Positions 35,281 to 44,251 of a stretch of 64,000 bases of DNA are shown piece after piece. Positions within the stretch are counted from its first letter, which is position 1. Every line of letters starts with the position of its first letter. The notes beneath the pieces are model-generated. The model had not been told where the DNA came from. It made no database searches and was given only the letters and a program-made list of their open reading frames with translations. The position numbers and the translations under genes are program-made. The stretch comes from Flavobacterium macacae (GTDB taxonomy: Bacteria; Bacteroidota; Bacteroidia; Flavobacteriales; Flavobacteriaceae), in contig NZ_RQVR01000010.1 in NCBI RefSeq assembly GCF_003865365.1, positions 98,672 to 162,671 of the forward strand. Reading direction: 5' to 3'.

Positions 35281-35574
35281 TTAATTTTTTGAGGGCTGGT
35301 CCAACTTTGCATCAATTTGTTTTTGAAGCTCTGCCTTGAAACCATCATCCAGTTTCACTGTTTTTCCACGCTGGAAGACTTTTTTGACAAACTGGTTGAT
35401 TGCAGCACTCTGTTTCATGAAAGTGTTGCACATTTCACATATACTCAGGTGGTATTCCAGCTCCAACTTTTCCTTGAATCCTATCTTTCCCGATTGCTGC
35501 TTCTCAATCAGGAAGGTTGCCTTCTTGCAGTTGTCAAGCATGTCGCCCTTCTCCTGATCCGTTAAATTTTTCAT
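35281..35574 (-). CDS. Zinc-type anti-sigma factor (RsrA-like), pair 1
   Basis: 97 residues from ATG 35574. The frame extends to 35691 but that overlaps the sigma gene's end. ZAS-type zinc motif His42-x3-Cys46-x2-Cys49 (HLSICEMC) and an upstream Cys16 in DNCKKATFLIE, the layout of redox-sensing anti-sigma factors such as RsrA, where the upstream Cys forms a disulfide with a zinc Cys. It follows its sigma factor by 20 bp. The second pair at 43775 has the same Cys and His positions. Thiol oxidation would release the sigma factor. Confidence 0.85.
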   Translation of the reverse strand: MKNLTDQEKGDMLDNCKKATFLIEKQQSGKIGFKEKLELEYHLSICEMCNTFMKQSAAINQFVKKVFQRGKTVKLDDGFKAELQKQIDAKLDQPSKN

Positions 35575-35594
35575 AGTAATTATTTTATTTATAT

Positions 35595-36176
35595 CTAAAT
35601 CCAATTCCTCTGGAGACATTCCCTCAGGCTTACCTTCGCACGGTGGCTGATAACCCAGAAATTTGAAGAGCTCAGCTCCAGCTGGGCGCAAATATCATCG
35701 CTGGATTCCTCATCGATGTGCTTTAGGGTGAAAACTGACTTCCACAAGGGCGGAAGCTTTTTCATGCACGATGTCAGTATGCCGTCAAATTCGTTATTTT
35801 CCAAAGCGACATCCTCGATGCCGAATGGCTCTGGAAAGCGTCCTTCCTTCCAGTGTCCGCTTTCCTCAAAATACTCGTCGGCACCGGGGCTATTGAACGA
35901 TACCGTCTCTTTCTGGGATAGTTTGGACTTCTTGCGATAGACATCGAACACCTTGTTTTTCAAGATCGCGGTCAGCCAGGTTTTTTCAGAGCTCCTCCTG
36001 TCAAATTTTTCCCAGCCCTCCAGAGCCGCCAGGAAGGTTTCCTGAACAAGATCCCGTGCAAGTTCATTGTCATCGATGCGGGAACAGGCATAGCTGTAAA
36101 GATAATCGGCATAATTCGCCACCCAAAGGTTTGGTCCCCCAGCTTTTGAGTCCGGAGTGTTGGTTGTAGTTAGCAT
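35595..36176 (-). CDS. ECF sigma factor, pair 1
   Basis: 193 residues. Region 2 shows ELARDLVQETFLAALEGWEKFD and TWLTAILKNKVFDVYRKKSK; region 4 shows LPPLWKSVFTLKHIDEESSDDICAQLELSSSNFWVISHRAKVSLRECL. Its gene is directly preceded by a copy of the island promoter motif (36298-36327), so it probably drives its own transcription and the regulon. Cognate anti-sigma downstream. A homologous factor is encoded at 44252. Confidence 0.95.
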   Translation of the reverse strand: MLTTTNTPDSKAGGPNLWVANYADYLYSYACSRIDDNELARDLVQETFLAALEGWEKFDRRSSEKTWLTAILKNKVFDVYRKKSKLSQKETVSFNSPGADEYFEESGHWKEGRFPEPFGIEDVALENNEFDGILTSCMKKLPPLWKSVFTLKHIDEESSDDICAQLELSSSNFWVISHRAKVSLRECLQRNWI

Positions 36177-36297
36177 AGTGGTCTGTGTTTGTTATTGTTG
36201 GTAAAACATACGCATGCCTTCCAGTATCCGGCCCTCTGCCGAAAGCTATGGAAGCTCTCCACGATTGACCGATACACTTTTTGCTTGCGCATTTCAG

Positions 36298-36327
36298 GTT
36301 AGTCGCTAAACCCGAAAGAACCTTACA
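36298..36327 (-). promoter_or_regulatory. ECF-type promoter upstream of sigma factor 1 (autoregulation)
   Basis: Minus strand TGTAAGG (36321-36327), 16-bp spacer, GACTAAC (36298-36304). ECF sigma genes commonly read from their own promoter type, which ties the motif to this sigma factor. Confidence 0.75.
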
Positions 36328-36412
36328 AACTTTTTTATTTTTTTTTTACAAGCACTAAATTTACGCAAACAAATCGTAATGGGGATGAATACACCGGGCA
36401 AATATAAAGCTT

Positions 36413-37891
36413 TCAATATTTGAAACTGGTTCCGTCACGGGCATCTTCTAGATTAATATTCAAGAGCGCCAATGCGTCGCGTATCTGATCCGATAAGAGG
36501 TAGTTCCGGTCTGCCCTCGCAGAATCGCGCAGTGCTATCAGCAGCCTGATCGTTCCGTCTAGTTTGTCATCGTGCTCTTCACCTGATACGGGCTGAATTA
36601 CCAGCCCGAGTACATTGTAAGTAAAATCTGTAATAGTACTCACGAAAAGGTCCAGGTCTGATTCTGTTAACGACGCCTTCTTGTCCTTGAGCAGATTTAT
36701 GAAATGTACGCCCTCAAAAAGGTGCGATATGAGAATAGGTGTGTTGAAATCGTCATTCATTGCCTCATAGCAGAGGGCTGCCCATGAAGGGATGTCAAGT
36801 GTTGATTGCGCACCGGACTCCAACCGGATCAGGTCATCAACCGACTCCAATAAGCGGTTATGTCCTTTTTCCGCTGCAAGGAGCGCTTCCTCTGAAAAGT
36901 CCATGATGCTGCGGTAATGGGCCTGCATCATCAGGAACCGGACGACAGACGCTGAAAATGCCTTGCTGAGCAGAGGACTTCCGCCACTCAATATTTCACC
37001 CGGCAGTATGCTGTTGCCGCCGGACTTCGCCATTTTTTTTCCGTTCAGGGTCAGCAGGTTCGCGTGCATCCAGTAGTTGACCGGCGCATGGCCTGTGCAG
37101 GCATTTCCCTGGGCGATCTCGCTTTCGTGATGCGGAAACTTCAGATCCATGCCTCCGCCGTGTATGTCAAATCTATCTCCCAGGTATTTGGTGCTCATAG
37201 CGGTACATTCGGTATGCCAGCCCGGAAAACCATCACTCCATGGTGAGGGCCAGCGCATGATGTGCCCCGCCTCGGCACGCTTCCACATGGCAAAATCCCG
37301 ATCGTTGCGTTTGTCCGACTGTCCGTCCAGTTTACGGGAATTGCCCGCCATATCTTCAAGACTGCGATTGCTGAGCACTCCATAACCAAACTCCTGATCG
37401 TATTTTGAGACGTCAAAATACACCGAGCCATTTGATTCATATGCATAGCCTTTGTCAATTACCTTACGAATGATTTCTATCTGCTCGATGATGTGCCCGG
37501 TGGCAGACGGCTCGATATTTGGGGGCAGTAGGTTAAACTTTCTGAGGATGTCGTGGAAATCGATCGTGTAACGCTGTACGATCTCCATCGGTTCAAGCTG
37601 CTCCAGACGGGCCTTCCTGGCGATCTTATCTTCCCCTTCATCCACATCGCCCACCAGATGGCCGACATCTGTTATATTCCGGACATAGCGCACCTTATAC
37701 CCGAGGTGCAGAAGGTATCTGTAGATCATATCGAACGACATAAACGTCCTGACGTTGCCCAGGTGCACATTGCTATACACGGTCGGTCCACAGACATACA
37801 TCCCGACATATCCCTCACTTATCGGAGTGAATATTTCCTTTTCACCCGAAAGGGAATTGTAAATTTTCAACTTTTGGTCCGTAGAATTCAT
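36413..37891 (-). CDS. cysS: Cysteinyl-tRNA synthetase
   Basis: 492 residues, full length class I synthetase. Zinc Cys in [20 protein letters not shown] with a HIGH-like [13 protein letters not shown] and HHESEIAQ for the other zinc ligands, and KMAKSGGN as KMSKS. It charges tRNA-Cys; CysRS can also make cysteine persulfides. Starts with a 4-nt overlap to the upstream Mrr-like gene, so the two are coupled. As a zinc/cysteine enzyme it is oxidation-prone, and a second copy fits a replacement role (inference). Confidence 0.95.
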   Translation of the reverse strand: MNSTDQKLKIYNSLSGEKEIFTPISEGYVGMYVCGPTVYSNVHLGNVRTFMSFDMIYRYLLHLGYKVRYVRNITDVGHLVGDVDEGEDKIARKARLEQLEPMEIVQRYTIDFHDILRKFNLLPPNIEPSATGHIIEQIEIIRKVIDKGYAYESNGSVYFDVSKYDQEFGYGVLSNRSLEDMAGNSRKLDGQSDKRNDRDFAMWKRAEAGHIMRWPSPWSDGFPGWHTECTAMSTKYLGDRFDIHGGGMDLKFPHHESEIAQGNACTGHAPVNYWMHANLLTLNGKKMAKSGGNSILPGEILSGGSPLLSKAFSASVVRFLMMQAHYRSIMDFSEEALLAAEKGHNRLLESVDDLIRLESGAQSTLDIPSWAALCYEAMNDDFNTPILISHLFEGVHFINLLKDKKASLTESDLDLFVSTITDFTYNVLGLVIQPVSGEEHDDKLDGTIRLLIALRDSARADRNYLLSDQIRDALALLNINLEDARDGTSFKY

Positions 37892-38367
37892 AGTTCCCCT
37901 TGTTTATTTGCCTTAAAGACTTCCCCGGTTTGCATTGAAACCTCCAGGCTGTTGCTTCTCAATCTATAGATCAGATCCTTGGCATCGATCAGATCGACTG
38001 GTATCTTCCCTTTGCTTTTCGCCTGCCTTTTGACCTCGCGGCTAAAATAACCGGTAGTCAGCAGCAAACCCTTGTTGGTCTGGCCGTCCATTGTGTCGCG
38101 CAACTCGTTGATTATCGTATCGGGGAGCGTACCGGAATGCTGGACTCCAAAAAAGGCAAAATGGTAGGACATCAATGCGCCCAGTTCTATAGTTCCTTTT
38201 CCCACTATCCATCCGCATCCTCCCTGCAGGACAGATTCGACATTCGAAATTCCCAATGATGCAAAAAATGTAGAGCAGAAATTTTTAAACTGCCACACAT
38301 CCAGTGTGTCTATTATATCAACAGCATTATTATTCATAAAAACGGGGTTTGTAATATAATAAGTCAT
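37888..38367 (-). CDS. Mrr-like restriction endonuclease fold protein, probably catalytically altered
   Basis: About 159 residues from ATG 38367; a longer frame to 38448 would run into the thiolase gene. The Mrr_cat pattern is visible: [91 protein letters not shown]. Active Mrr proteins have D...QxK; here the usual Asp in GGxGxDG is replaced (GWIVGKG) and QAK/QCK reads VQHSG, so the Lys is missing. It is 31 bp after thiolase and overlaps cysS. It may be a binding-only or regulatory protein. Confidence 0.7.
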   Translation of the reverse strand: MTYYITNPVFMNNNAVDIIDTLDVWQFKNFCSTFFASLGISNVESVLQGGCGWIVGKGTIELGALMSYHFAFFGVQHSGTLPDTIINELRDTMDGQTNKGLLLTTGYFSREVKRQAKSKGKIPVDLIDAKDLIYRLRSNSLEVSMQTGEVFKANKQGEL

Positions 38368-38398
38368 TTGCCTGTTCAAGGATACAGAATCGCCTGCA

Positions 38399-39658
38399 TC
38401 AGTTTTCAAGTAATATGACCGCTCCCAAACCTCCATCTGCGCAGACACTGATAAGCGCCTTCTTGTTTGCTCCGGCCAAATGTAATTGTTTCAATGTCTG
38501 GCTGATTATCCTCGCGCCCGTTGCACCAAATGGATGCCCTATAGAGATGCTGCTGCCTTTTATGTTGAGCTTCTCCATGGGAAAATTTCCCAACTTCGAT
38601 TTAACCCCCATCCGATCCAGGTGTGAAGGGCTTTCGAGAATGCTTATCGTCGACAATACCTGTGCCGCAAACGCTTCATGGATTTCCCAGATATCTATTT
38701 CGTTGTATGTAAGCTTGTTCCGCTCCAATAATCTTGCAATGGCAAACGTTGGCGACATCAGGATCCCCTCTTCTTCTATATTTACCGCAGCCGTTTCCCA
38801 ATCTGTTAACCTTGCCCTGTAAGGGGAATGAAACTCATCAATCCTATTTTTTCCTGCTACCCAGACACCCGCGGCACCGTCGGTAAATAAACTTGAATTG
38901 CCAGCGGTGATGGAGCCCTTTCCAGATGTTCGATCAAATACCGGACTAAGCGCTGAAAGTTTCTCCATTGTGGTATCCTTTCTGGGGATCAGATCTTCAG
39001 CCACAGTAAAGGCAGGAAAAATCAAATCGCTGAAAAACCCCTCATTTTTGGCCTTGAAATAATTCTTATGACTGACCAGGGCCAGCGCGTCCTGGGCATT
39101 ACGCGAAATTCCGAGACGCTGTGCAGTAATTTCGGCATGCTGCCCCATGCTCTTGCCTGTAATCCTGTTTACCCCTGGCGGGATGTATAGCTTAAATTTA
39201 AATATCTCCCAGGCCCACTTCAGCTTGGCCATTATCCCGTGCAATTGTCTGCCTCCCTTGACCCACTTTGAAGTTTCGTTTGAAAGTCCGAGCTGTACGT
39301 TGGAAAAACTCTCAACCCCTCCTGAAATGGCCGTCTCGTCATCCGTTATCATCGATGCAAGCTGGATGGTAGACAGTACGCTGCTGGCACATGCCATAGT
39401 AGTCGAGAAGGCTACAGTTTGATCCGCCAGTTCTGATTCCAGTACAATGTCCCTGGCAATATTGCTGTACGCGAGATTGGGAACTACGGTTCCCCAGCCC
39501 AGATAATCCGGCTTGATGGGTTCTTTGTGTCTCATATTATTTACCACCGAAACCGACAGCGCTATCGCCGAAATATCTTTTAACTCCCTGTTTTCCTTTA
39601 CAAAGGGGGTTCTCAGGCCCGATACCAGCCATATTTCTTTGTTTATCTTGCCCATCAT
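38399..39658 (-). CDS. Thiolase (acetyl-CoA acyltransferase, FadI-like)
   Basis: 419 residues. Catalytic Cys in TMACASSVLST, His in IHEAFAAQ, and a C-terminal VCADGGLGAV in place of the usual CxGGGxG, giving an altered active-site loop. It may start one residue later (MGKINK). It likely condenses or cleaves acyl-CoA with a reactive Cys, an oxidation-sensitive enzyme. It lies between the VPGUxxT-type gene (20-bp gap) and the Mrr-like gene in one apparent operon. Confidence 0.9.
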   Translation of the reverse strand: MMGKINKEIWLVSGLRTPFVKENRELKDISAIALSVSVVNNMRHKEPIKPDYLGWGTVVPNLAYSNIARDIVLESELADQTVAFSTTMACASSVLSTIQLASMITDDETAISGGVESFSNVQLGLSNETSKWVKGGRQLHGIMAKLKWAWEIFKFKLYIPPGVNRITGKSMGQHAEITAQRLGISRNAQDALALVSHKNYFKAKNEGFFSDLIFPAFTVAEDLIPRKDTTMEKLSALSPVFDRTSGKGSITAGNSSLFTDGAAGVWVAGKNRIDEFHSPYRARLTDWETAAVNIEEEGILMSPTFAIARLLERNKLTYNEIDIWEIHEAFAAQVLSTISILESPSHLDRMGVKSKLGNFPMEKLNIKGSSISIGHPFGATGARIISQTLKQLHLAGANKKALISVCADGGLGAVILLEN

Positions 39659-39678
39659 CTGAAATTAAATTTTGCCTA

Positions 39679-40590
39679 TCAATTCCAGTAACAGGAATTA
39701 AAAGTATCTTGTTTGTAATTCTTGCTTTTGCCATTGTGTCCGGACGCTTTTAGAATATCCTCGTATTGGACTTTCTGTCTTGGGCTCAGATATTGCTCTG
39801 GCTCACCACCATATGGGATGGCTACATTGATTTGCGAGCGCTGCGCTTTACCCAATCTCAAAAATTTAAATGGTGATTTTGAAAGATAGTACTGCGGCCT
39901 CTCATCAATCCGATAGCCTCGATGGTCGTCAATCAGGAAGAAGCCTTCGTTGGTTGCATAACTATTGAGGTCACCCAGGGAAACCTGGGAATCGTCGAAA
40001 AAAACCTTTACCACCTCCGCATGCTTGATCCAGCCGGCTTCCGTATACTTGACTGCCGGGTGTAAGGCCATTGAGGTTTCGCCAGACCAAAAACATGGCG
40101 TTTCGTAGATTGTGGATTTTAATTCCCCATACTCCATCTTTAAGTCTTCGCCCAAAAGGGCGGCATATTTGGGTATGGGCGTCCCTAATTTATCAAGTAC
40201 TTCCACCATTTTATTGTACATGCTCAACGGCTTGTAGTTGTTTGCCAGTTTGGGAATGATGTCCCGGCCCCTGAAGTCTACAAAATGGGCCACAGGATTG
40301 TTCCAGGACCGTTCGTTATACATCGCAAGTACATCTTTGTCCTTGCCAGGTATATTATTGAAAATTGCCAAGGGCACAAATTCATTTTCAATAAATTCAA
40401 CCATTTGGTGATAGCTTAGGACGTCCCGTCCAAAATTTACGCATGTGGCGCATCCTGGAATTTCCTGGAAAAACAACAGTACAGGTTTGCCTGTAAGCTC
40501 GCTCAGCCTTAGGGCTTCGTCATGGTCTCTCAACCATGTTACCTTCCCTAGTTCGATATTTTGATTTCTGGGGTCTGTCCTTGTTTGCAT
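39679..40590 (-). CDS. VPGUxxT-family thioredoxin-like protein, Cys form, with MsrA-like C-terminal domain
   Basis: 303 residues. N-terminal thioredoxin-like domain: GKPVLLFFQEIPGCATC (Cys47, Cys50), VLSYHQMVEFIENEFVPLAIFNN, WNNPVAHFVDFRG. In selenoprotein members of the family the first Cys is selenocysteine (VPGU). The C-terminal part has an MsrA-like motif PCFWSGE (Cys166), then AGWIKHAEVVKVFFDDSQVSLGDL, as in MsrA. Thus a thioredoxin and an MsrA-like module are fused in one chain. Electron transfer between them is plausible but untested. It follows a CPGC redoxin gene under the ECF-type promoter at 41275. Confidence 0.85.
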   Translation of the reverse strand: MQTRTDPRNQNIELGKVTWLRDHDEALRLSELTGKPVLLFFQEIPGCATCVNFGRDVLSYHQMVEFIENEFVPLAIFNNIPGKDKDVLAMYNERSWNNPVAHFVDFRGRDIIPKLANNYKPLSMYNKMVEVLDKLGTPIPKYAALLGEDLKMEYGELKSTIYETPCFWSGETSMALHPAVKYTEAGWIKHAEVVKVFFDDSQVSLGDLNSYATNEGFFLIDDHRGYRIDERPQYYLSKSPFKFLRLGKAQRSQINVAIPYGGEPEQYLSPRQKVQYEDILKASGHNGKSKNYKQDTFNSCYWN

Positions 40591-40676
40591 CTGTTTCAGT
40601 TTTTTAAAATTATTTGCTTCTTTATCAACTATCTGTGGACGGACATAGATATATTCGCATATGGTTCCGTGTGACG

Positions 40677-41171
40677 CTACGCTGATAAAGCTCTTAAGGC
40701 TTCTATTGACGCATCGACATTGATATGGAAATCTGCAAATACCACCTTGTCATTCTGGTCTATGAAAACAAACCACGGGGTTCCGCCGGTTCGATAGCCC
40801 TGCATGAAGTTTGAACGGGATTTGCCATCATCCCCGGCATCGTGCCCAAATGGGATCCTTAAGCCATATTTCTTCTGGGTCTCCACCATTTTTGAATAGG
40901 TGTTTTCGTGATGGCCCTCGAAGACCGTCTGGACTGCCAGAAATGCCACATTGCCATTGTGCCTGAACGCCTCTACCATTTTCTGCAAGGTAGGAAAGCC
41001 TATGCTGTGACAGCCTGGGCACCAGCTTTGGAAACAAAAGACCACCTTGAACTTTCCTTTGAAATCCGACAGTCTTATCTGGTCTATTTTATTGCCATCT
41101 GCATCGATCCAATTCTTTACATTAAACTCAGGCGCATCAAATGCCTGATCTTCTATTGCTTGATTTTTCAT
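40677..41171 (-). CDS. Redoxin / TlpA-like protein with CPGC (second)
   Basis: 164 residues, no signal peptide. Thioredoxin-like fold: FKVVFCFQSWCPGCHSIGFP, FLAVQTVFEGHHE, then TGGTPWFVFIDQNDKVVF with the cis-Pro region. It has the same CPGC motif as the 7585 protein but is not a close copy. First gene of a likely operon running through the VPGUxxT-type, thiolase, Mrr-like and cysS genes. Substrate unknown; a peroxide or disulfide is expected. Confidence 0.85.
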   Translation of the reverse strand: MKNQAIEDQAFDAPEFNVKNWIDADGNKIDQIRLSDFKGKFKVVFCFQSWCPGCHSIGFPTLQKMVEAFRHNGNVAFLAVQTVFEGHHENTYSKMVETQKKYGLRIPFGHDAGDDGKSRSNFMQGYRTGGTPWFVFIDQNDKVVFADFHINVDASIEALRALSA

Positions 41172-41274
41172 AATGTCGTACGTTTATTGCGTTTGCAAGG
41201 CAGCGATGCCCTTTTATTAAAATGGATTATGAATCATGGCGTTTGCTGTGCCCTTTTCTTGAATCCCTTACCTG

Positions 41275-41304
41275 CTTAGTAGGATAAGGAGTCAATTCCT
41301 TACA
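41275..41304 (-). promoter_or_regulatory. ECF-type promoter upstream of redoxin-to-cysS operon
   Basis: Minus strand TGTAAGG (41298-41304), 16-bp spacer, TACTAAG (41275-41281). Confidence 0.72.
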
Positions 41305-41389
41305 ACAGATTTTTGCCGTCCTGTGCTGCTGTTAGAAAAAATGGCATGCCAAGTCTGCCCAGACCTGACATGCCATAGCACTGGCGGCT

Positions 41390-41881
41390 TTACAAGAACG
41401 TACCGTGCCTCTCAAAATGGCAGGTATATCCATGCGGGAACTTTACAAGGTAATCCTGATGGTTATCCTCCGCAGGCCAGAATTTGGTAAAGGGCTCCAA
41501 GGTAGTTACAACTTTGCCCGGCCAGAGCCCTGATCCATCGACAATTGAGATGACTTCCTGCGCATCCTCTCGTTCTTGCTCATCTTGGATGAAGAGGGCG
41601 GAACGGTAACTGGATCCCCGGTCGTTGCCCTGCCTGTCTACAGTGCTCGGATCGTGGATCCTGTAAAAATAATCCAGAAGCTCCCTGTATGACGTCTCGT
41701 TGGCATCATAAGTGATTTCAAGGCCTTCGGCATGCTGTGGATGGTTCCGGTAGGTGGGATTTTCGTTTGTTCCCCCTAAATATCCAACTTCGGTATCCCT
41801 TACTCCGGGACGCACCCTAAACAGTTCTTCCATGCCCCAGAAACAGCCTCCTGCCAAGTATGCCTTTTTTAAATTTTCCAT
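41390..41881 (-). CDS. msrA: Peptide methionine-S-sulfoxide reductase MsrA (copy 6)
   Basis: 163 residues from ATG 41881, the start matching the near-identical copy at 6549-7040. Catalytic [27 protein letters not shown] and [12 protein letters not shown]. It follows msrB (41942) with a gap of about 60 bp. The close similarity to copy 1, 34 kb away, suggests duplication and possible recombination between the two. Confidence 0.95.
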   Translation of the reverse strand: MENLKKAYLAGGCFWGMEELFRVRPGVRDTEVGYLGGTNENPTYRNHPQHAEGLEITYDANETSYRELLDYFYRIHDPSTVDRQGNDRGSSYRSALFIQDEQEREDAQEVISIVDGSGLWPGKVVTTLEPFTKFWPAEDNHQDYLVKFPHGYTCHFERHGTFL

Positions 41882-41941
41882 AAAATATGTATTTAGATTA
41901 ATATTCTTCCATCCACTGCCCACTGGGTGGAATATGTTGTT

Positions 41942-42388
41942 TTACAAATCCGTTTTCTTCAGCGAAGCGGCATTGATACAATAACGCAGTCCGCTGGGTG
42001 CCGGTCCGTCTGGAAATACATGCCCAAGGTGCGCATCACAAGTATTGCATGTTACCTCCACCCTGATCATGCCGTGACTGATATCCTTGATGTGACCGAC
42101 GCTTTCAATGGTTACGGGCTGGGTGAATGATGGCCAACCTGATTTGCTGTGGAATTTTTCACCCGAATCGAACAGGGGCGCGTCACAGCAGATGCATTGG
42201 TACGTTCCTGATTCGAAATGCGTGCACATCGCAGACCTGTGCGGTTGCTCGGTACCTTTCTGTCTTGTGATGGAATAGGATTCCGCACTGAGAAGCGCCT
42301 TCCATTCCATATCGGTTTTTACCACCTTTTTAAGTGGCTCAGGATTACCGTGATTCACAAACCTGATGATATCATTCCAATTTAGCAT
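41942..42388 (-). CDS. msrB: Peptide methionine-R-sulfoxide reductase MsrB (copy 4)
   Basis: 148 residues from ATG 42388 (MLNWNDIIRFVNHGNP), the shared start of cytosolic MsrBs here; a frame to 42454 looks non-coding. Zinc cysteines CICC and CNTC, SGWPSF preceded by Ser-Lys (KSGWPSF), DAHLGHVFPDGPAPSGLR, catalytic RYCIN. It has a promoter of the island type upstream (42419-42448) and is followed by msrA. Confidence 0.94.
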   Translation of the reverse strand: MLNWNDIIRFVNHGNPEPLKKVVKTDMEWKALLSAESYSITRQKGTEQPHRSAMCTHFESGTYQCICCDAPLFDSGEKFHSKSGWPSFTQPVTIESVGHIKDISHGMIRVEVTCNTCDAHLGHVFPDGPAPSGLRYCINAASLKKTDL

Positions 42389-42418
42389 GACTGAGGATTT
42401 TAAGAAGTTAATAATCGC

Positions 42419-42448
42419 TATCGTATTTTGGCTAGCCTGATTCTTACA
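42419..42448 (-). promoter_or_regulatory. ECF-type promoter variant upstream of msrB-msrA
   Basis: Minus strand TGTAAGA (42442-42448), 16-bp spacer, TACGATA (42419-42425). Weaker than the others but with the same spacing. A housekeeping-like -7 TAAATTTG lies about 10 bp further upstream. Confidence 0.5.
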
Positions 42449-42803
42449 GTGCAAATTTAGGACACAGGTGATTGCTTTCCCTTACCACTTTTACCCGATG
42501 ATTTAGCGATTCTTCCTGGCACAATCACTTTGGACTCCAATACTTACAGCCATTAATTCGGACCATGGAAAGTTGGCGGAACCGATTTGGGTACACTACC
42601 CTCGTTATCGGATGGCCGTGCATCCTTTTCTTAAAATGATTTGGCTGGGATGCTTTGAGTTATTTGATGCCCGATACCAGATACATCAAGAATACGTTCT
42701 TTTCTACTTCACAATCGGAAATGCCGCAAGGCAGTAGAGGCCGGCTCTAGAAGTATTGCCAGTGTCGGAGTCATCTAATTTCAAACCAATATGTGAAGCG
42801 AAC
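42449..42803. other. Intergenic stretch, no supported gene
   Basis: About 355 bp before the CorA stop. A plus-strand ORF of some 40 codons near 42612 has no family resemblance. No terminator with a T-run seen. Confidence 0.4.
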
Positions 42804-43703
42804 TTACAACCATTTTTTCTTCTTGAACCAGACATATATAAGGACATTTACGGCAGTCATCAGTAGCATGACACCAGGATATCCGAACCTCCATCTGAGT
42901 TCCGGCATAACCTCAAAATTCATTCCATATAAGCCCGTAATAAAAGTCATTGGCATAAAGAACACGGAAAAAATAGTCAGAACGCGAATAGTCTCGTTTG
43001 TACGTTGCGAGGAAGCAGAAAAGTAAATATCAAGCAGCTGCTTAATGTTTTCAGACCTCGCAATAAGCATACTCTGAAGCTTGATGAATAAATCCCTCGT
43101 ATCCCGGGTTTCCACATTTCCCTCCTCCTTGGAATCCAGCTTGTCGATAATGTCATACGATAATATAAGCATCTGCTTTAGCAGATCTATTTTCCTTTTC
43201 AGATAATAGACGCCTTGCAGCAAGGGCCCGTCTTTAGGTTTGAGAAAAACCATTCGCTCATAATAATCCACAGAGTCAGACAATTTTTTTAATGGATCCT
43301 CGTAGGTATTCAGGCAGGAGGCGATCAAGATATTTAAAAGTTCCCTGCTGCTGGATGACATCTTTTCTTCCATGGACGCAATTACCTCTTCAAAAAGAGA
43401 CTGCTTTTTGCGATGGATCGTCAATATAAATTTTTCACAAAAAAATATTGCAATCGTACTGGTAAGGTCCTGGACATTTTCCACTTCCGGTGTGTCATCT
43501 TTGCTGCATATCCTGAACAGTACGAAAGAATAGTGCTGCATCCTTTCAAATTTGGGCAAATGGTCCGGCTCCAAGCAGTCATTAACCAAGGCTGGATGAA
43601 GATTGTACCTGGTAGCAACTTCCGCAAATTCCTCTTCTGACGGCTCAATGATATCCAGCCACTCAAAGCCATATTCATTACTGTCTGCTATTTTGTTTAT
43701 CAT
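42804..43703 (-). CDS. corA: CorA family divalent cation transporter
   Basis: 299 residues. Cytosolic N-terminal domain, a long helical stalk, and two membrane segments at the end with the GMN signature in GLYGMNFEVMPEL; the C-terminus is basic (WFKKKKWL). It carries Mg2+ or Co2+/Ni2+. It follows the second anti-sigma gene by about 70 bp on the same strand. An extra copy could help Mg2+ balance under stress; that is inference. Confidence 0.94.
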   Translation of the reverse strand: MINKIADSNEYGFEWLDIIEPSEEEFAEVATRYNLHPALVNDCLEPDHLPKFERMQHYSFVLFRICSKDDTPEVENVQDLTSTIAIFFCEKFILTIHRKKQSLFEEVIASMEEKMSSSSRELLNILIASCLNTYEDPLKKLSDSVDYYERMVFLKPKDGPLLQGVYYLKRKIDLLKQMLILSYDIIDKLDSKEEGNVETRDTRDLFIKLQSMLIARSENIKQLLDIYFSASSQRTNETIRVLTIFSVFFMPMTFITGLYGMNFEVMPELRWRFGYPGVMLLMTAVNVLIYVWFKKKKWL

Positions 43704-43774
43704 GGTTTAATCGATATTGAGTATGCTAGCCAGCCCAACCAAATTCTGTCCGGCGTTCATTTGTTTAAAAGGAT

Positions 43775-44242
43775 TCAGATTTGGATATCCCCAATTGGCA
43801 TAACGGTGCAGAAGGATTCTTGGACAGAAAATTCAGAAATGGCAGCCTCTCTTCCGCGTGCCTGCGCTGGATAACGAATATTCCTGTATTTTCCCCTAAC
43901 GATGGGTGAATATGCCGGACCTCTGAAAGATTTTGACATACATAATCTTGCATTTTTTTTATTTTCAAGAAATGCGGCGATATGCTCCTGCAATGCTTCT
44001 TTGAACTCCAATTCCAATTCAGGTTTGACATCGGTAATCTGCAATGCCCCCTTTAGGCATTTATTGATAAGGATGCTCTGCTCCATATATGTTTCACAGA
44101 TGGCACAGCCGCCGAGGTGAAGTTCCAGCCATGAGGCCTGCGCCGGTACGATGTCCTCCAACTGTTGCCTTTCAATCAGGTAGGTCGCTTTTTGGCAGCC
44201 GATCAGTGTTTTCGGGGGCTCCGCCCCTATTAATTTTTTCAT
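43775..44242 (-). CDS. Zinc-type anti-sigma factor (RsrA-like), pair 2, with unusual C-terminal tail
   Basis: 155 residues. The first 95 match pair 1: Cys16 in IGCQKATYLIERQQ, and His42-x3-Cys46-x2-Cys49 (HLGGCAIC). After about residue 97 the sequence (RLCMSKSFRGPAYSPIV...) is unlike pair 1, which stops there; a lost stop or frame change may have extended it. It follows its sigma gene by 9 bp. Confidence 0.8.
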   Translation of the reverse strand: MKKLIGAEPPKTLIGCQKATYLIERQQLEDIVPAQASWLELHLGGCAICETYMEQSILINKCLKGALQITDVKPELELEFKEALQEHIAAFLENKKNARLCMSKSFRGPAYSPIVRGKYRNIRYPAQARGREAAISEFSVQESFCTVMPIGDIQI

Positions 44243-44251
44243 AGTCTTGAG

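Noticed and set aside
42801..42807. TGTAAGT at the end of corA
   Set aside because: The partner box is absent at the fixed spacing, and it overlaps the corA stop with no gene just downstream.
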